DNA of 64,000 nucleotides from Ptiloglossa arizonensis (GCF_051014685.1 NW_027478396.1:1798001-1862000); one strand, 5' to 3'; positions 34,825-48,500 are shown, counted from the stretch's first letter. The notes: generated by a model not told the origin, from the letters alone. Program-made: numbers and translations.

Positions 34825-37065
34825 TTTGAGACGCAACAGGAATTTTTTGGTTAGGTCAATCCTTTCGCGAGATATGGGAGTTTGAAGTCAAGAAATGGTT
34901 GAGAAGGCAAAAAATTTTTCGCAATTCTGCTGCTCCAAACGCTTAACCAGAATGGCCTAGGGAAAAAATACCCACACCGTTGTAATCGGGCGAGTTTCTC
35001 CTTTCAGCTACAATAGGAATTATTGGGTTAGGTCAATCCGTTCGCGAGATATGGGAGTTTGAAGCTAAGAAATGATTGAGAAGACATCAAATTTTTCCCA
35101 CTTCTGCTGGTCCAAACGCATAACCAGAATGGCCTAGTGAAAAAATGCACATACCGTTGTAATCGGGCGAGTTTCTACTTTCAGATGCAACAGGAATTTT
35201 TGGGGTAGGTCCATCCGTTCGCGAGATATGGGAGTTTGAAGCTAAGAAATGGTTGAGAAGACAAAAAATTTTTCGCAATTCTGCTGCTCCAAACGCTTAA
35301 CCAGAATGGCCTAGGGAAAAAATACGCATACAGCTGTAATCGGGCGAGTTTCTACTTTCAGACGCAGCAGGAATTTTTGGGTTTGGTCAATCCGTTCGCG
35401 AGATAGGGGACTTTGAAGCTAAGAAATGGTTGAGAAGGCACAAAATTTTTCGCAATTCTGCTGCTCCAAACGCTTAACCAGAATGGCCTAGGGAAAAAAT
35501 ACACTTACCGTTGTAATCTGGCGAGTTTCTACTTTCAGATGCAACAGGAATTTTTTGGTTAGGTCAATCCGTTCGCGAGATATGGGAGTTTGAAGTCAAG
35601 AAATGGTTGAGAAGGCAAAAAATTTTTCGCAATTCTGCTGCTCCAAACGCTTAACCAGAATGGCCTAGGGAAAAAACACGCAAACAGTTGTAATCGGGCG
35701 AGTTCCTACTTTCAGACGCAACAGGAATTTCTGGGTTAGGTCAATCCGTTCGCGAGATATGGAAGTTTGCAGCCAAGAAATGGTTGAGAAGGCAAAAAAT
35801 TTTTCGCAATTCTGCTGCTCCAAACGCTTAACCCGAATGGCCTAGGGAAAAAATACACATACCGTTGTAATCTGGCGAGTTTCTACTTTGAGACGCAACA
35901 GGAATTTTTTGGTTAGGGAAATCCTTTCGCGAGATATGGGAGTTTGAAGTCAAGAAATGGTTGAGAAGGCAAAAAATTTTTCGCAATTCTGCTCCTCCAA
36001 CCGCTTAACCAGAATGGCCTAGGGAAAAAGTACACATACCGCTGTAATCGGGCGAGTTTCTCCTTTCAGCTACAATAGGAATTATTGGGTTAGGTCAATC
36101 CGTTCGCGAGATATGGGAGTTTGAAGCTAAGAAATGATTGAGAAGACATCAAATTTTTCCCACTTCTGCTGGTCCAAACGCATAACCAGAATGGCCTAGT
36201 GAAAAAATGCACATACCGTTGTAATCGGGCGAGTTTCTACTTTCAGATGCAACAGGAATTTTTGGGGTAGGTCCATCCGTTCGCGAGATATGGGAGTTTG
36301 AAGCTAAGAAATGGTTGAGAAGACAAAAAATTTTTCGCAATTCTGCTGCTCCAAACGCTTAACCAGAATGGCCTAGGGAAAAAATACGCATACAGCTGTA
36401 ATCGGGCGAGTTTCTACTTTCAGACGCAGCAGGAATTTTTGGGTTTGGTCAATCCGTTCGCGAGATAGGGGACTTTGAAGCTAAGAAATGGTTGAGAAGG
36501 CACAAAATTTTTCGCAATTCTGCTGCTCCAAACGCTTAACCAGAATGGCCTAGGGAAAAAATACACTTACCGTTGTAATCTGGCGAGTTTCTACTTTCAG
36601 ATGCAACAGGAATTTTTTGGTTAGGTCAATCCGTTCGCGAGATATGGGAGTTTGAAGTCAAGAAATGGTTGAGAAGGCAAAAAATTTTTCGCAATTCTGC
36701 TGCTCCAAACGCTTAACCAGAATGGCCTAGGGAAAAAACACGCAAACAGTTGTAATCGGGCGAGTTCCTACTTTCAGACGCAACAGGAATTTCTGGGTTA
36801 GGTCAATCCGTTCGCGAGATATGGAAGTTTGCAGCCAAGAAATGGTTGAGAAGGCAAAAAATTTTTCGCAATTCTGCTGCTCCAAACGCTTAACCCGAAT
36901 GGCCTAGGGAAAAAATACACATACCGTTGTAATCTGGCGAGTTTCTACTTTGAGACGCAACAGGAATTTTTTGGTTAGGGAAATCCTTTCGCGAGATATG
37001 GGAGTTTGAAGTCAAGAAATGGTTGAGAAGGCAAAAAATTTTTCGCAATTCTGCTCCTCCAACCG
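34825..37065 (+). repeat. 6-monomer HOR of 1,062 bp, two full copies
   Basis: CTTTGAGACGC, a rare variant of CTTTCAGACGC, occurs at about 34,825, 35,887 and 36,949, spaced exactly 1,062 bp (6 x 177). Other paired marks are GAATTATTGGG, AAATGATTGAGAAGACATC, TTTTTCCCAC, GCTGGTCC, AATACACTTACCG and GGTTAGGGAAATCC. CTGCTCCTCCAACCGC occurs at both 35,991 and 37,053. The first occurrences of the last few marks differ slightly, so the copies are not perfectly in phase at their ends. Confidence 0.8.
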
Positions 37066-38420
37066 CTTAACCAGAATGGCATAGGGAAAAAATACCCACA
37101 CCGTTGTAATCGGGCGAGTTTCTAGTTTCAGCTACAATAGGAATTTTTGGGTTAGGTCAATCCGTTCGCGAGATATGGGAGTTTGAAGTCAAGAAATGGT
37201 TGAGAAGGCAAAAAATTTTTCGCAAATCTGCTGCTCCAAACGCTTAACCAGAATGGCCTAGGGAAAAAGTACACATACCGCTGTAATCGGGCGAGTTTCT
37301 ACCATCAGATGCAATAGGAATTTTTGGGTTAGGTCAATCCGTTCGCGAGATATGGGAGTTTGAAGTCAAGAAATGGTTGAGAAGGCAAAAAATTTTTCGC
37401 AATTCTGCTGCTCCAAACGCTTAACCAGAATGGCCTAGGGAAAAAATACGCATACAGCTGTAATCGGGCGAGTTTCTACTTTCAGACGCAGCAGGAATTT
37501 TTGGGTTTGGTCAATCCGTCCGCGAGATATGGGAGTTTACAGCGAAGAAATGGTTGAGAAGAAAACAAATTTTTCGCAATTCTGCTGCTCCAAACGCTTA
37601 ACCAGAATGGCCTAGGGAAAAAATACCCACACCGTTGTAATCGGACGAGTTTCTACTTTCAGTTACAATAGGAATTTTTGGGTTAGGTGAATCCGTTCGT
37701 GAGATATGGGAGTTTGAAACTAAGAAATTGTTGAGAAGACATCAAATTTTTCGCACTTCTGCTGCTAAAAAACGCATAACCAGAATGGCCTAGTGAAAAA
37801 ATGCACATACCGTTGTAATCGGGCGAGTTTCTACTTTCAGATGCAACAGGAATTTTTGGGGTAGGTCCATCCGTTCGCGAGATATGGGAGTTTGTAGCCA
37901 AGAAATGGTTGAGAAGGCAAAAAATTTTTCGCACTTCTGCTGCTCCAAACGCTTAACCAGAATGGCCTAGGGTAAAAATACGCATACCGTTGTAATCGGG
38001 CGAGTTTCAACTTTCAGGTGCAATAGGAATTTTTGGGTTAGGTCAATCCGTTCGCGAGATATGGCAGTTTGAAGCCAAGAAATAGTTGAGAAGGCGACAA
38101 ATTTTTCGCAATTCTGCTGCTCCAAACGCTTAACCAGAATGGCCTAGGGAGAAAATACCCACACCGTTGTAATCGGACGAGTTTCTACTTTCAGTTACAA
38201 TAGGAATTTTTGGGTTAGGTCAATCCGTTCGCGAGATATGGCATTTTGATGCTAAGAAATGGTTGAGAAGACAACAAATTTTTCGCAATTCTGCTGCTCC
38301 AAACGCTTAACCAGAATGGCCTAGGGAAAAAATACACATACCGTTGTAATCTGGCGAGTTTCTACTTTCAGACGCAACAGGAATTTTTTGGTTAGGTCAA
38401 TCCTTTCGCGAGATATGGGA
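37065..38420 (+). repeat. Mixed monomers between the 6-mer HOR and the nested block
   Basis: About eight units of mixed A and B type. They include one TTTACAGCG unit near 37,535, the last insertion monomer (CTGCTAAAAAACGCAT, near 37,768), and private changes such as TCGTGAGATATGG near 37,697 and TCGCGAGATATGGCATTTTGATGC near 38,230. No HOR order is visible. Confidence 0.6.
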
Positions 38421-41400
38421 GTTTGAAGTCAAGAAATGGTTGAGAAGGCAAAAAATTTTTCGCAATTCTGCTGCTCCAAACGCTTAACCAGAATCGCCTA
38501 GGGTAAAAATACACATACCGTTGTAATCGGGCGAGTTTCAACTTTCAGGTGCAATAGGAATTTTTGGGTTAGGTCAATCCGTTCGCGAGATATGGGAATT
38601 TGAAGCCAAGAAATAGTTGAGAAGGCAACATATTTTTCGCAATTCTGCTGCTCCAAACGCTTAACCAGAATGGGCTAGGGAAAAAATACACATACCGTTG
38701 TAATCGGGCGAGTTCCTACTTTCAGACGCAACAGGAATTTCTGGGTTAGGTCAATCCGTTCGCGAGATATGGGAGCTTGAAGCTAAGAAATGGTTGAGAA
38801 GACAACAAATTTTTCGCAATTCTGCTGCTCCAAACGCTTAACCAGAATGGCCTAGGGAAAAAGTACACATACCGCTGTAATCGGGCGAGTTTCTACCATC
38901 AGATGCAATAGGAATTTTTGGGTTAGGTCGATCCGTTCGCGAGATATGGGAGTTTGAAGCCAAGAAATGGTTGAGAAGGCAAAAAATTTTTCGCAATTCT
39001 GCTGCTGCAAACGCTTGACCAGAATGGCCTAGGGAAAAAATACACATACCGTTGTAATCGGGCGAGTTTCTACTTTCAGATGCAATAGGAATTTTTGGGT
39101 TAGGTCGATCCGTTCGCGAGATATGGGAGTTTGAAGCCAAGAAATGGTTGAGAAGGCAAAAAATTTTTCGCACTTCTGCTGCTCCAAACGCTTAACCAGA
39201 ATGGCCTACGGTAAAAATACACATACCGTTGTAATCGGGCGAGTTTCAACTTTCAGGTGCAATAGGAATTTTTGGGTTAGGTCAATCCGTTCGCGAGATA
39301 TGGGAGTTTGAAGCCAAGAAATAGTTGAGAAGGCAACAAATTTTTCGCAATTCTGCTGCTCCAAACGCTTAACCAGAATGGACTAGGGAAAAAATACCCA
39401 CACCGTTGTAATCGGACGAGTTTCTACTTTCAGTTACAATAGGAATTTTTGGGTTAGGTCAATCCGTTCGCGAGATATGGGAGTTTGAAACTAAGAAATT
39501 GTTGAGAAGACATCAAATTTTTCGCACTTCTGCTGCTCCAAACGCATAACCAGAATGGCCTAGTGAAAAAATGCACATACCGTTGTAATCGGGCGAGTTT
39601 CTACTTTCAGATGCAACAGGAATTTTTGGGGTAGGTCCATCCGTTCGCGAGATATGGGAGTTTGTAGCCAAGAAATGGTTGAGAAGGCAAAAAATTTTTC
39701 GCAATTCTGCTGTCCCAAACGCTTAACCCGAATGGCCTAGGGAAAAAATACGCATACAGTTGTAATCGGGCGAGTTTCTACTTTCAGACGCAGCAGGAAT
39801 TTTTGGGTTTGGTCAATCCGTTCGCGAGATAGGGGATTTTGAAGCTAAGAAATGGTTGAGAAGACAACAAATTTTTCGCAATTCTGCTGCTCCAAACGCT
39901 TAACCAGAATGGGCTAGGGAAAAAATACACATACCGTTGTAATCGGGCGAGTTCCTACTTTCAGACGCAGCAGTAATTTTTGGGTTCGGTCAATACGTTC
40001 GCGAGATAGGGGACTTTGAAGCTAAGAAATGGTTGAGAAGGCACAAAATTTTTCGCAATTCTGCTGCTCCAAACGCTTAACCAGAGTGGCCTAGGGAAAA
40101 AATACTCATACCGTTGTAATCTGGCGAGTTTCTACTTTCAGGTGCAATAGGAATTTTTGGGTTAGGTCAATCCGTTCGCGAGATATGGGAGTTTGAAGCC
40201 AAGAAATAGTTGAGAAGGCAACATATTTTTCGCAATTCTGCTGCTCCAAACGCTTAACCAGAATGGGCTAGGGAAAAAATACACATACCGTTGTAATCGG
40301 GCGAGATCCTACTTTCAGACGCAACAGGAATTTCTGGGTTAGGTCAATCCGTTCGCGAGATATGGGAGCTTGAAGCCAAGAAATGGTTGAGAAGACAACA
40401 AATTTTTCGCACTTCTGCTGCTCCAAACGCTTAACCAGAATGGCCTAGGGAAAAAGTACACATACCGCTGTAATCGGGCGAGTTTCTACCATCAGATGCA
40501 ATAGGAATTTTTGGGTTAGGTCGATCCGTTCGCGAGATCTGGGAGTTTGAAGCCAAGAAATGGTTGAGAAGGCAAAAAATTTTTCGCAATTCTGCTGCTG
40601 CAAACGCTTGACCAGAATGGCCTAGGGAAAAAATACACATACCGTTGTAATCGGGCGAGTTTCTACTTTCAGATGCAATAGGAATTTTTGGGTTAGGTCC
40701 ATCCGTTCGCGAGATATGGGAGTTTGAAGCCAAGAAATGGTTGAGGAGGCAAAAAATTTTTCGCAATTCTGCTGCCGCAAACGCTTAACCAGAATGGCCT
40801 AGGGAAAAAATACACATACCGTTGTAATCGGGCGAGTTTCTGCTTTCAGATGCAACAGGAATTTTTGGGTTAGGTCAATCCGTCCGCGAGATATGGGAGT
40901 TTACAGCGAAGAAATGGTTGAGAAGAAAACAAATTTTTCGCAATTCTGCTGCTCCAAACGCTTGACCAGAATGGCCTAGGGAAAAAATACACATACCGCT
41001 GTAATCGGGCGAGTTTCAACTTTCAGGTGCAATAGGAATTTTTGGGTTAGGTCAATCCGTTCGCGAGATATGGGAGTTTGAAGCCAAGAAATAGTTGAGA
41101 AGGCAACAAATTTTTCGCAATTCTGCTGCTCCAAACGCTTAACCAGAATGGACTAGGGAAAAAATACCCACACCGTTGTAATCGGACGAGTTTCTACTTT
41201 CAGTTACAATAGGAATTTTTGGGTTAGGTCAATCCGTTCGCGAGATATGGGAGTTTGAAACTAAGAAATTGTTGAGAAGACATCAAATTTTTCGCACTTC
41301 TGCTGCTCCAAACGCATAACCAGAATGGCCTAGTGAAAAAATGCACATACCGTTGTAATCGGGCGAGTTTCTACTTTCAGATGCAACAGGAATTTTTGGG

Positions 41401-43914
41401 GTAGGTCCATCCGTTCGCGAGATATGGGAGTTTGTAGCCAAGAAATGGTTGAGAAGGCAAAAAATTTTTCGCAATTCTGCTGTCCCAAACGCTTAACCCG
41501 AATGGCCTAGGGAAAAAATACGCATACAGTTGTAATCGGGCGAGTTTCTACTTTCAGACGCAGCAGGAATTTTTGGGTTTGGTCAATCCGTTCGCGAGAT
41601 AGGGGATTTTGAAGCTAAGAAATGGTTGAGAAGACAACAAATTTTTCGCAATTCTGCTGCTCCAAACGCTTAACCAGAATGGGCTAGGGAAAAAATACAC
41701 ATACCGTTGTAATCGGGCGAGTTCCTACTTTCAGACGCAGCAGTAATTTTTGGGTTCGGTCAATACGTTCGCGAGATAGGGGACTTTGAAGCTAAGAAAT
41801 GGTTGAGAAGGCACAAAATTTTTCGCAATTCTGCTGCTCCAAACGCTTAACCAGAGTGGCCTAGGGAAAAAATACTCATACCGTTGTAATCTGGCGAGTT
41901 TCTACTTTCAGGTGCAATAGGAATTTTTGGGTTAGGTCAATCCGTTCGCGAGATATGGGAGTTTGAAGCCAAGAAATAGTTGAGAAGGCAACATATGTTT
42001 CGCAATTCTGCTGCTCCAAACGCTTAACCAGAATGGGCTAGGGAAAAAATACACATACCGTTGTAATCGGGCGAGATCCTACTTTCAGACGCAACAGGAA
42101 TTTCTGGGTTAGGTCAATCCGTTCGCGAGATATGGGAGCTTGAAGCCAAGAAATGGTTGAGAAGACAACAAATTTTTCGCACTTCTGCTGCTCCAAACGC
42201 TTAACCAGAATGGCCTAGGGAAAAAGTACACATACCGCTGTAATCGGGCGAGTTTCTACCATCAGATGCAATAGGAATTTTTGGGTTAGGTCGATCCGTT
42301 CGCGAGATCTGGGAGTTTGAAGCCAAGAAATGGTTGAGAAGGCAAAAAATTTTTCGCAATTCTGCTGCTGCAAACGCTTGACCAGAATGGCCTAGGGAAA
42401 AAATACACATACCGTTGTAATCGGGCGAGTTTCTACTTTCAGATGCAATAGGAATTTTTGGGTTAGGTCCATCCGTTCGCGAGATATGGGAGTTTGAAGC
42501 CAAGAAATGGTTGAGGAGGCAAAAAATTTTTCGCAATTCTGCTGCTGCAAACGCTTAACCAGAATGGCCTAGGGAAAAAATACACATACCGTTGTAATCG
42601 GGCGAGTTTCTGCTTTCAGATGCAACAGGAATTTTTGGGTTAGGTCAATCCGTCCGCGAGATATGGGAGTTTACAGCGAAGAAATGGTTGAGAAGAAAAC
42701 AAATTTTTCGCAATTCTGCTGCTCCAAACGCTTGACCAGAATGGCCTAGGGAAAAAATACACATACCGCTGTAATCGGGCGAGTTTCTACTTTCAGACGC
42801 AGCAGGAATTTTTGGGTTTGGTCAATCCGTTCGCGAGATAGGGGACTTTGAAGCCAAGAAATGGTTGAGAAGGCAAAAAATTTTTCGCAATTCTGCTGCT
42901 GCAAACGCTTAACCAGAATGGCCTAGGGAGAAAATACACATACCGTTGTAATCGGGCGAGTTTCTACTTTCAGATGCAACAGGAATTTTTGGGTTAGGTC
43001 AATCCGTCCGCGAGATATGGGAATTTACAGCGAAGAAATGGTTGAGAAGGCACAAAATTTTTCGCAATTCTGCTGCTCCAAACGCTTAACCAGAATGACC
43101 TAGGGAAAAAATACGCATACAGCTGTAATCGGGCGAGTTTCTAACTTTCAGACGCAGCAGGAATTTTTGGATTAGGTCAATCCGTTCGCGAGATATGGGA
43201 GTTTGAAGCTAAGAAATGGTTGAGAAGACATCAAATTTTTCGCACTTCTGCTGCTCCAAATGCATAACCAGAATGGCCTATTGAAAAAATGCACATACCG
43301 TTGTAATCGGGCGAGTTTCTACTTTCAGATGCAACAGAAATTTTTGGGGTAGGTCCATCCGTTCGCGAGATATGGGAGTTTGAAGCTAAGAAATGGTTGA
43401 GAAGACAACAAATTTTTCGCACTTCTGCTGCTCCAAACGCTTAACCACAATGGGCTAGGGAAAAAATACACATACCGTTGTAATCGGGCGAGTTTCCACT
43501 TACAGACGCATCAGGAATTTCTGGGTTAGGTAAATCCGTTCGCGAGATATGGAAGTTTGAAGCCAAGAAATGGTTGAGAAGGCAAAAAATTTTTCGCAAT
43601 TCTGCTGCTCCAAACGCTTAACCAGAATGGCCCAGGGAAAAAATACGCAAACAGTTGTAATCGGGCGAGTTCCTACTTTCATACGCAACAGGAATTTCTG
43701 GGTTAGGTCAATCCGTTCGCGAGATATGGGAGTTTGAAGTCAAGAAATGGTTGAGAAGGCAACAAATTTTTCGCAATTCTGCTGCTCCAAACGCTTAACC
43801 AGAGTGGCCTAGGGAAAAAATACCCACACCGTTGTAATCGGACGAGTTTCTACTTTCAGTTACAATAGGAATTTTTGGGTTAGGTCAATCCGTTCGCGAG
43901 TTATGGGAGTTTGA
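38420..43914 (+). repeat. Nested block, copy 1 (5.49 kb), with internal 10-mer duplication
   Basis: Copy 1 of a block that follows again at 43,914-47,632. Its left part (about 38,420-41,010) matches about 43,910-46,500 at offset 5,488 and its right part (about 41,280-43,914) matches 45,000-47,632 at offset 3,718. The difference is 1,770 bp (10 x 177), which is an extra internal tandem copy. Marks include GAATCGCCTAGGG at 38,492, CAACATATTTTTCGC, CTACCATCAGATG, AGATCTGGGAG and CTAACTTTCAG. Confidence 0.85.
39240..42780 (+). repeat. 10-monomer tandem duplication of 1,770 bp
   Basis: Units at about 39,240-41,010 recur at about 41,010-42,780 with no net indel. Shared marks include GCTGTCCCAAAC, CAGCAGTAATTTTTGGG, CCAGAGTGGCCTAGG, AATACTCATACCG, GCGAGATCCTAC, CTACCATCAGATG, GAGATCTGGGAG and GGTTGAGGAGGC. 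Few differences exist, such as CAACATATGTTTCGC near 41,992 and CTGCCGC against CTGCTGC. The junction monomer near 41,010 joins AATACACATACCGCTG to TTTCAACTTTCAGGTG. Confidence 0.85.
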
Positions 43915-46900
43915 AGTCAAGAAATGGTTGAGAAGGCAAAAAATTTTTCGCAATTCTGCTGCTCCAAACGCTTAACCAGAATCGCCTAGGGTAAAAATAC
44001 ACATACCGTTGTAATCGGGCGAGTTTCAACTTTCAGGTGCAATAGGAATTTTTGGGTTAGGTCAATCCGTTCGCGAGATATGGGAATTTGAAGCCAAGAA
44101 ATAGTTGAGAAGGCAACATATTTTTCGCAATTCTGCTGCTCCAAACGCTTAACCAGAATGGGCTAGGGAAAAAATACACATACCGTTGTAATCGGGCGAG
44201 TTCCTACTTTCAGACGCAACAGGAATTTCTGGGTTAGGTCAATCCGTTCGCGAGATATGGGAGCTTGAAGCTAAGAAATGGTTGAGAAGACAACAAATTT
44301 TTCGCAATTCTGCTGCTCCAAACGCTTAACCAGAATGGCCTAGGGAAAAAGTACACATACCGCTGTAATCGGGCGAGTTTCTACCATCAGATGCAATAGG
44401 AATTTTTGGGTTAGGTCGATCCGTTCGCGAGATATGTGAGTTTGAAGCCAAGAAATGGTTGAGAAGGCAAAAAATTTTTCGCAATTCTGCTGCTGCAAAC
44501 GCTTGACCAGAATGGCCTAGGGAAAAAATACACATACCGTTGTAATCGGGCGAGTTTCTACTTTCAGATGCAATAGGAATTTTTGGGTTAGGTCGATCCG
44601 TTCGCGAGATATGGGAGTTTGAAGCCAAGAAATGGTTGAGAAGGCAAAAAATTTTTCGCACTTCTGCTGCTCCAAACGCTTAACCAGAATGGCCTACGGT
44701 AAAAATACACATACCGTTGTAATCGGGCGAGTTTCAACTTTCAGGTGCAATAGGAATTTTTGGGTTAGGTCAATCCGTTCGCGAGATATGGGAGTTTGAA
44801 GCCAAGAAATAGTTGAGAAGGCAACAAATTTTTCGCAATTCTGCTGCTCCAAACGCTTAACCAGAATGGACTAGGGAAAAAATACCCACACCGTTGTAAT
44901 CGGACGAGTTTCTACTTTCAGTTACAATAGGAATTTTTGGGTTAGGTCAATCCGTTCGCGAGATATGGGAGTTTGAAACTAAGAAATTGTTGAGAAGACA
45001 TCAAATTTTTCGCACTTCTGCTGCTCCAAACGCATAACCAGAATGGCCTAGTGAAAAAATGCACATACCGTTGTAATCGGGCGAGTTTCTACTTTCAGAT
45101 GCAACAGGAATTTTTGGGGTAGGTCCATCCGTTCGCGAGATATGGGAGTTTGTAGCCAAGAAATGGTTGAGAAGGCAAAAAATTTTTCGCAATTCTGCTG
45201 TCCCAAACGCTTAACCCGAATGGCCTAGGGAAAAAATACGCATACAGTTGTAATCGGGCGAGTTTCTACTTTCAGACGCAGCAGGAATTTTTGGGTTTGG
45301 TCAATCCGTTCGCGAGATAGGGGATTTTGAAGCTAAGAAATGGTTGAGAAGACAACAAATTTTTCGCAATTCTGCTGCTCCAAACGCTTAACCAGAATGG
45401 GCTAGGGAAAAAATACACATACCGTTGTAATCGGGCGAGTTCCTACTTTCAGACGCAGCAGTAATTTTTGGGTTCGGTCAATACGTTCGCGAGATAGGGG
45501 ACTTTGAAGCTAAGAAATGGTTGAGAAGGCACAAAATTTTTCGCAATTCTGCTGCTCCAAACGCTTAACCAGAATGGCCTAGGGAAAAAATACTCATACC
45601 GTTGTAATCTGGCGAGTTTCTACTTTCAGGTGCAATAGGAATTTTTGGGTTAGGTCAATCCGTTCGCGAGATATGGGAGTTTGAAGCCAAGAAATAGTTG
45701 AGAAGGCAACATATTTTTCGCAATTCTGCTGCTCCAAACGCTTAACCAGAATGGGCTAGGGAAAAAATACACATACCGTTGTAATCGGGCGAGATCCTAC
45801 TTTCAGACGCAACAGGAATTTCTGGGTTAGGTCAATCCGTTCGCGAGATATGGGAGCTTGAAGCTAAGAAATGGTTGAGAAGACAACAAATTTTTCGCAC
45901 TTCTGCTGCTCCAAACGCTTAACCAGAATGGCCTAGGGAAAAAGTACACATACCGCTGTAATCGGGCGAGTTTCTACCATCAGATGCAATAGGAATTTTT
46001 GGGTTAGGTCGATCCGTTCGCGAGATCTGGGAGTTTGAAGCCAAGAAATGGTTGAGAAGGCAAAAAATTTTTCGCAATTCTGCTGCTGCAAACGCTTGAC
46101 CAGAATGGCCTAGGGAAAAAATACACATACCGTTGTAATCGGGCGAGTTTCTACTTTCAGATGCAATAGGAATTTTTGGGTTAGGTCCATCCGTTCGCGA
46201 GATATGGGAGTTTGAAGCCAAGAAATGGTTGAGGAGGCAAAAAATTTTTCGCAATTCTGCTGCTGCAAACGCTTAACCAGAATGGCCTAGGGAAAAAATA
46301 CACATACCGTTGTAATCGGGCGAGTTTCTGCTTTCAGATGCAACAGGAATTTTTGGGTTAGGTCAATCCGTCCGCGAGATATGGGAGTTTACAGCGAAGA
46401 AATGGTTGAGAAGAAAACAAATTTTTCGCAATTCTGCTGCTCCAAACGCTTGACCAGAATGGCCTAGGGAAAAAATACACATACCGCTGTAATCGGGCGA
46501 GTTTCTACTTTCAGACGCAGCAGGAATTTTTGGGTTTGGTCAATCCGTTCGCGAGATAGGGGACTTTGAAGCCAAGAAATGGTTGAGAAGGCAAAAAATT
46601 TTTCGCAATTCTGCTGCTGCAAACGCTTAACCAGAATGGCCTAGGGAAAAAATACACATACCGTTGTAATCGGGCGAGTTTCTACTTTCAGATGCAACTG
46701 GAATTTTTGGGTTAGGTCAATCCGTCCGCGAGATATGGGAATTTACAGCGAAGAAATGGTTGAGAAGGCACAAAATTTTTCGCAATTCTGCTGCTCCAAA
46801 CGCTTAACCAGAATGACCTAGGGAAAAAATACGCATACAGCTGTAATCGGGCGAGTTTCTAACTTTCAGACGCAGCAGGAATTTTTGGATTAGGTCAATC

Positions 46901-47632
46901 CGTTCGCGAGATATGGGAGTTTGAAGCTAAGAAATGGTTGAGAAGACATCAAATTTTTCGCACTTCTGCTGCTCCAAATGCATAACCAGAATGGCCTATT
47001 GAAAAAATGCACATACCGTTGTAATCGGGCGAGTTTCTACTTTCAGATGCAACAGAAATTTTTGGGGTAGGTCCATCCGTTCGCGAGATATGGGAGTTTG
47101 AAGCTAAGAAATGGTTGAGAAGACAACAAATTTTTCGCACTTCTGCTGCTCCAAACGCTTAACCACAATGGGCTAGGGAAAAAATACACATACCGTTGTA
47201 ATCGGGCGAGTTTCCACTTACAGACGCATCAGGAATTTCTGGGTTAGGTAAATCCGTTCGCGAGATATGGAAGTTTGAAGCCAAGAAATGGTTGAGAAGG
47301 CAAAAAATTTTTCGCAATTCTGCTGCTCCAAACGCTTAACCAGAATGGCCCAGGGAAAAAATACGCAAACAGTTGTAATCGGGCGAGTTCCTACTTTCAT
47401 ACGCAACAGGAATTTCTGGGTTAGGTCAATCCGTTCGCGAGATATGGGAGTTTGAAGTCAAGAAATGGTTGAGAAGGCAACAAATTTTTCGCAATTCTGC
47501 TGCTCCAAACGCTTAACCAGAGTGGCCTAGGGAAAAAATACCCACACCGTTGTAATCGGACGAGTTTCTACTTTCAGTTACAATAGGAATTTTTGGGTTA
47601 GGTCAATCCGTTCGCGAGTTATGGGAGTTTGA
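43914..47632 (+). repeat. Nested block, copy 2 (3,718 bp, 21 monomers)
   Basis: Direct tandem repeat of the block at 38,420-43,914 without the internal 10-mer duplication. Length is 21 x 177 plus 1; the extra base is the A in TTTCTAACTTTCAG, seen at about 43,141 and 46,859. The block ends at a TCGCGAGTTATGGG unit (43,902 and 47,620) and the two copies then differ. The pair is highly similar, with marks such as CTATTGAAAAAATGC, AACCACAATGGGC, CCACTTACAGACGCATC and TTTCATACGC shared. Confidence 0.85.
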
Positions 47633-48500
47633 AGCTAAGAAATGGTTGAGAAGACATCAAATTTTTCGCACTTCTGCTGCTCCAAACGCATAACCAGAAT
47701 GGCCTAGTGAAAAAATGCACATACCGTTGTAATCGGGCGAGTTTCTACTTTCAGATGCAACAGGAATTTTTGGGGTAGGTCCATCCGTTCGCGAGATATG
47801 GGAGTTTGAAGCTAAGAAATGGTTGAGAAGACAACCAATTTTTCGCACTTCTGCTGCTCCAAACGCTTAACCAGAATGGGCTAGGGAAAAAATACACATA
47901 CCGTTGTAATCGGGCGAGTTTCTACTTTCAGACGCAACAGGAATTACTGGGTTAGGTCAATCCGTTCGCGAGATATGGAAGTTTGGAGCCAAGAAATGGT
48001 TGAGAAGGCAAAAAATTTTTCGCAATTCTGCTGCTCCAAACGCTTAACCCGAATGGCCTAGGGAAAAAATACACATACCGCTGTAATCGGAGGAGTTTCT
48101 ACTTTCAGATGCGATAGGAATTTTTGGGTTAGGTCGATCCGTTCGCGAGATATGGAAGTTTGGAGCCAAGAAATGGTTGAGAAGGCAAAAAATTTTTCGC
48201 AATTCTGCTGCACCAAACGCTTAACCAGAATGGCCCAGGGAAAAAATACGCAAACAGTTGTAATCGGGCGAGTTCCTACTTTCAGACGCAACAGGAATTT
48301 CTGGGTTAGGTCAATCCGTTCGTGAGATATGGAAGTTTGGAGCCAAGAAATGGTTGAGAAGGCAAAAAATTTTTCGCAATTCTGCTGCTCCAAACGCTTA
48401 ACCCGAATGGCCTAGGGAAAAAATACACATACCGCTGTAATCGGAGGAGTTTCTACTTTCAGATGCGATAGGAATTTTTGGGTTAGGTCGATCCGTTCGC
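47632..48500 (+). repeat. Short dimer repeat (354 bp period)
   Basis: GATGCGATAGG with GGTCGATCCG occurs near 48,108 and again near 48,462, exactly two monomers apart, in units with GGAAGTTTGGAGCC and AACCCGAATGG. The unit between them has CCCAGGGAAAAAATACGC and AATTTCTGGG. This resembles the CACGCAAACAG / ATCGGAGGAG pair of region B. Confidence 0.65.
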
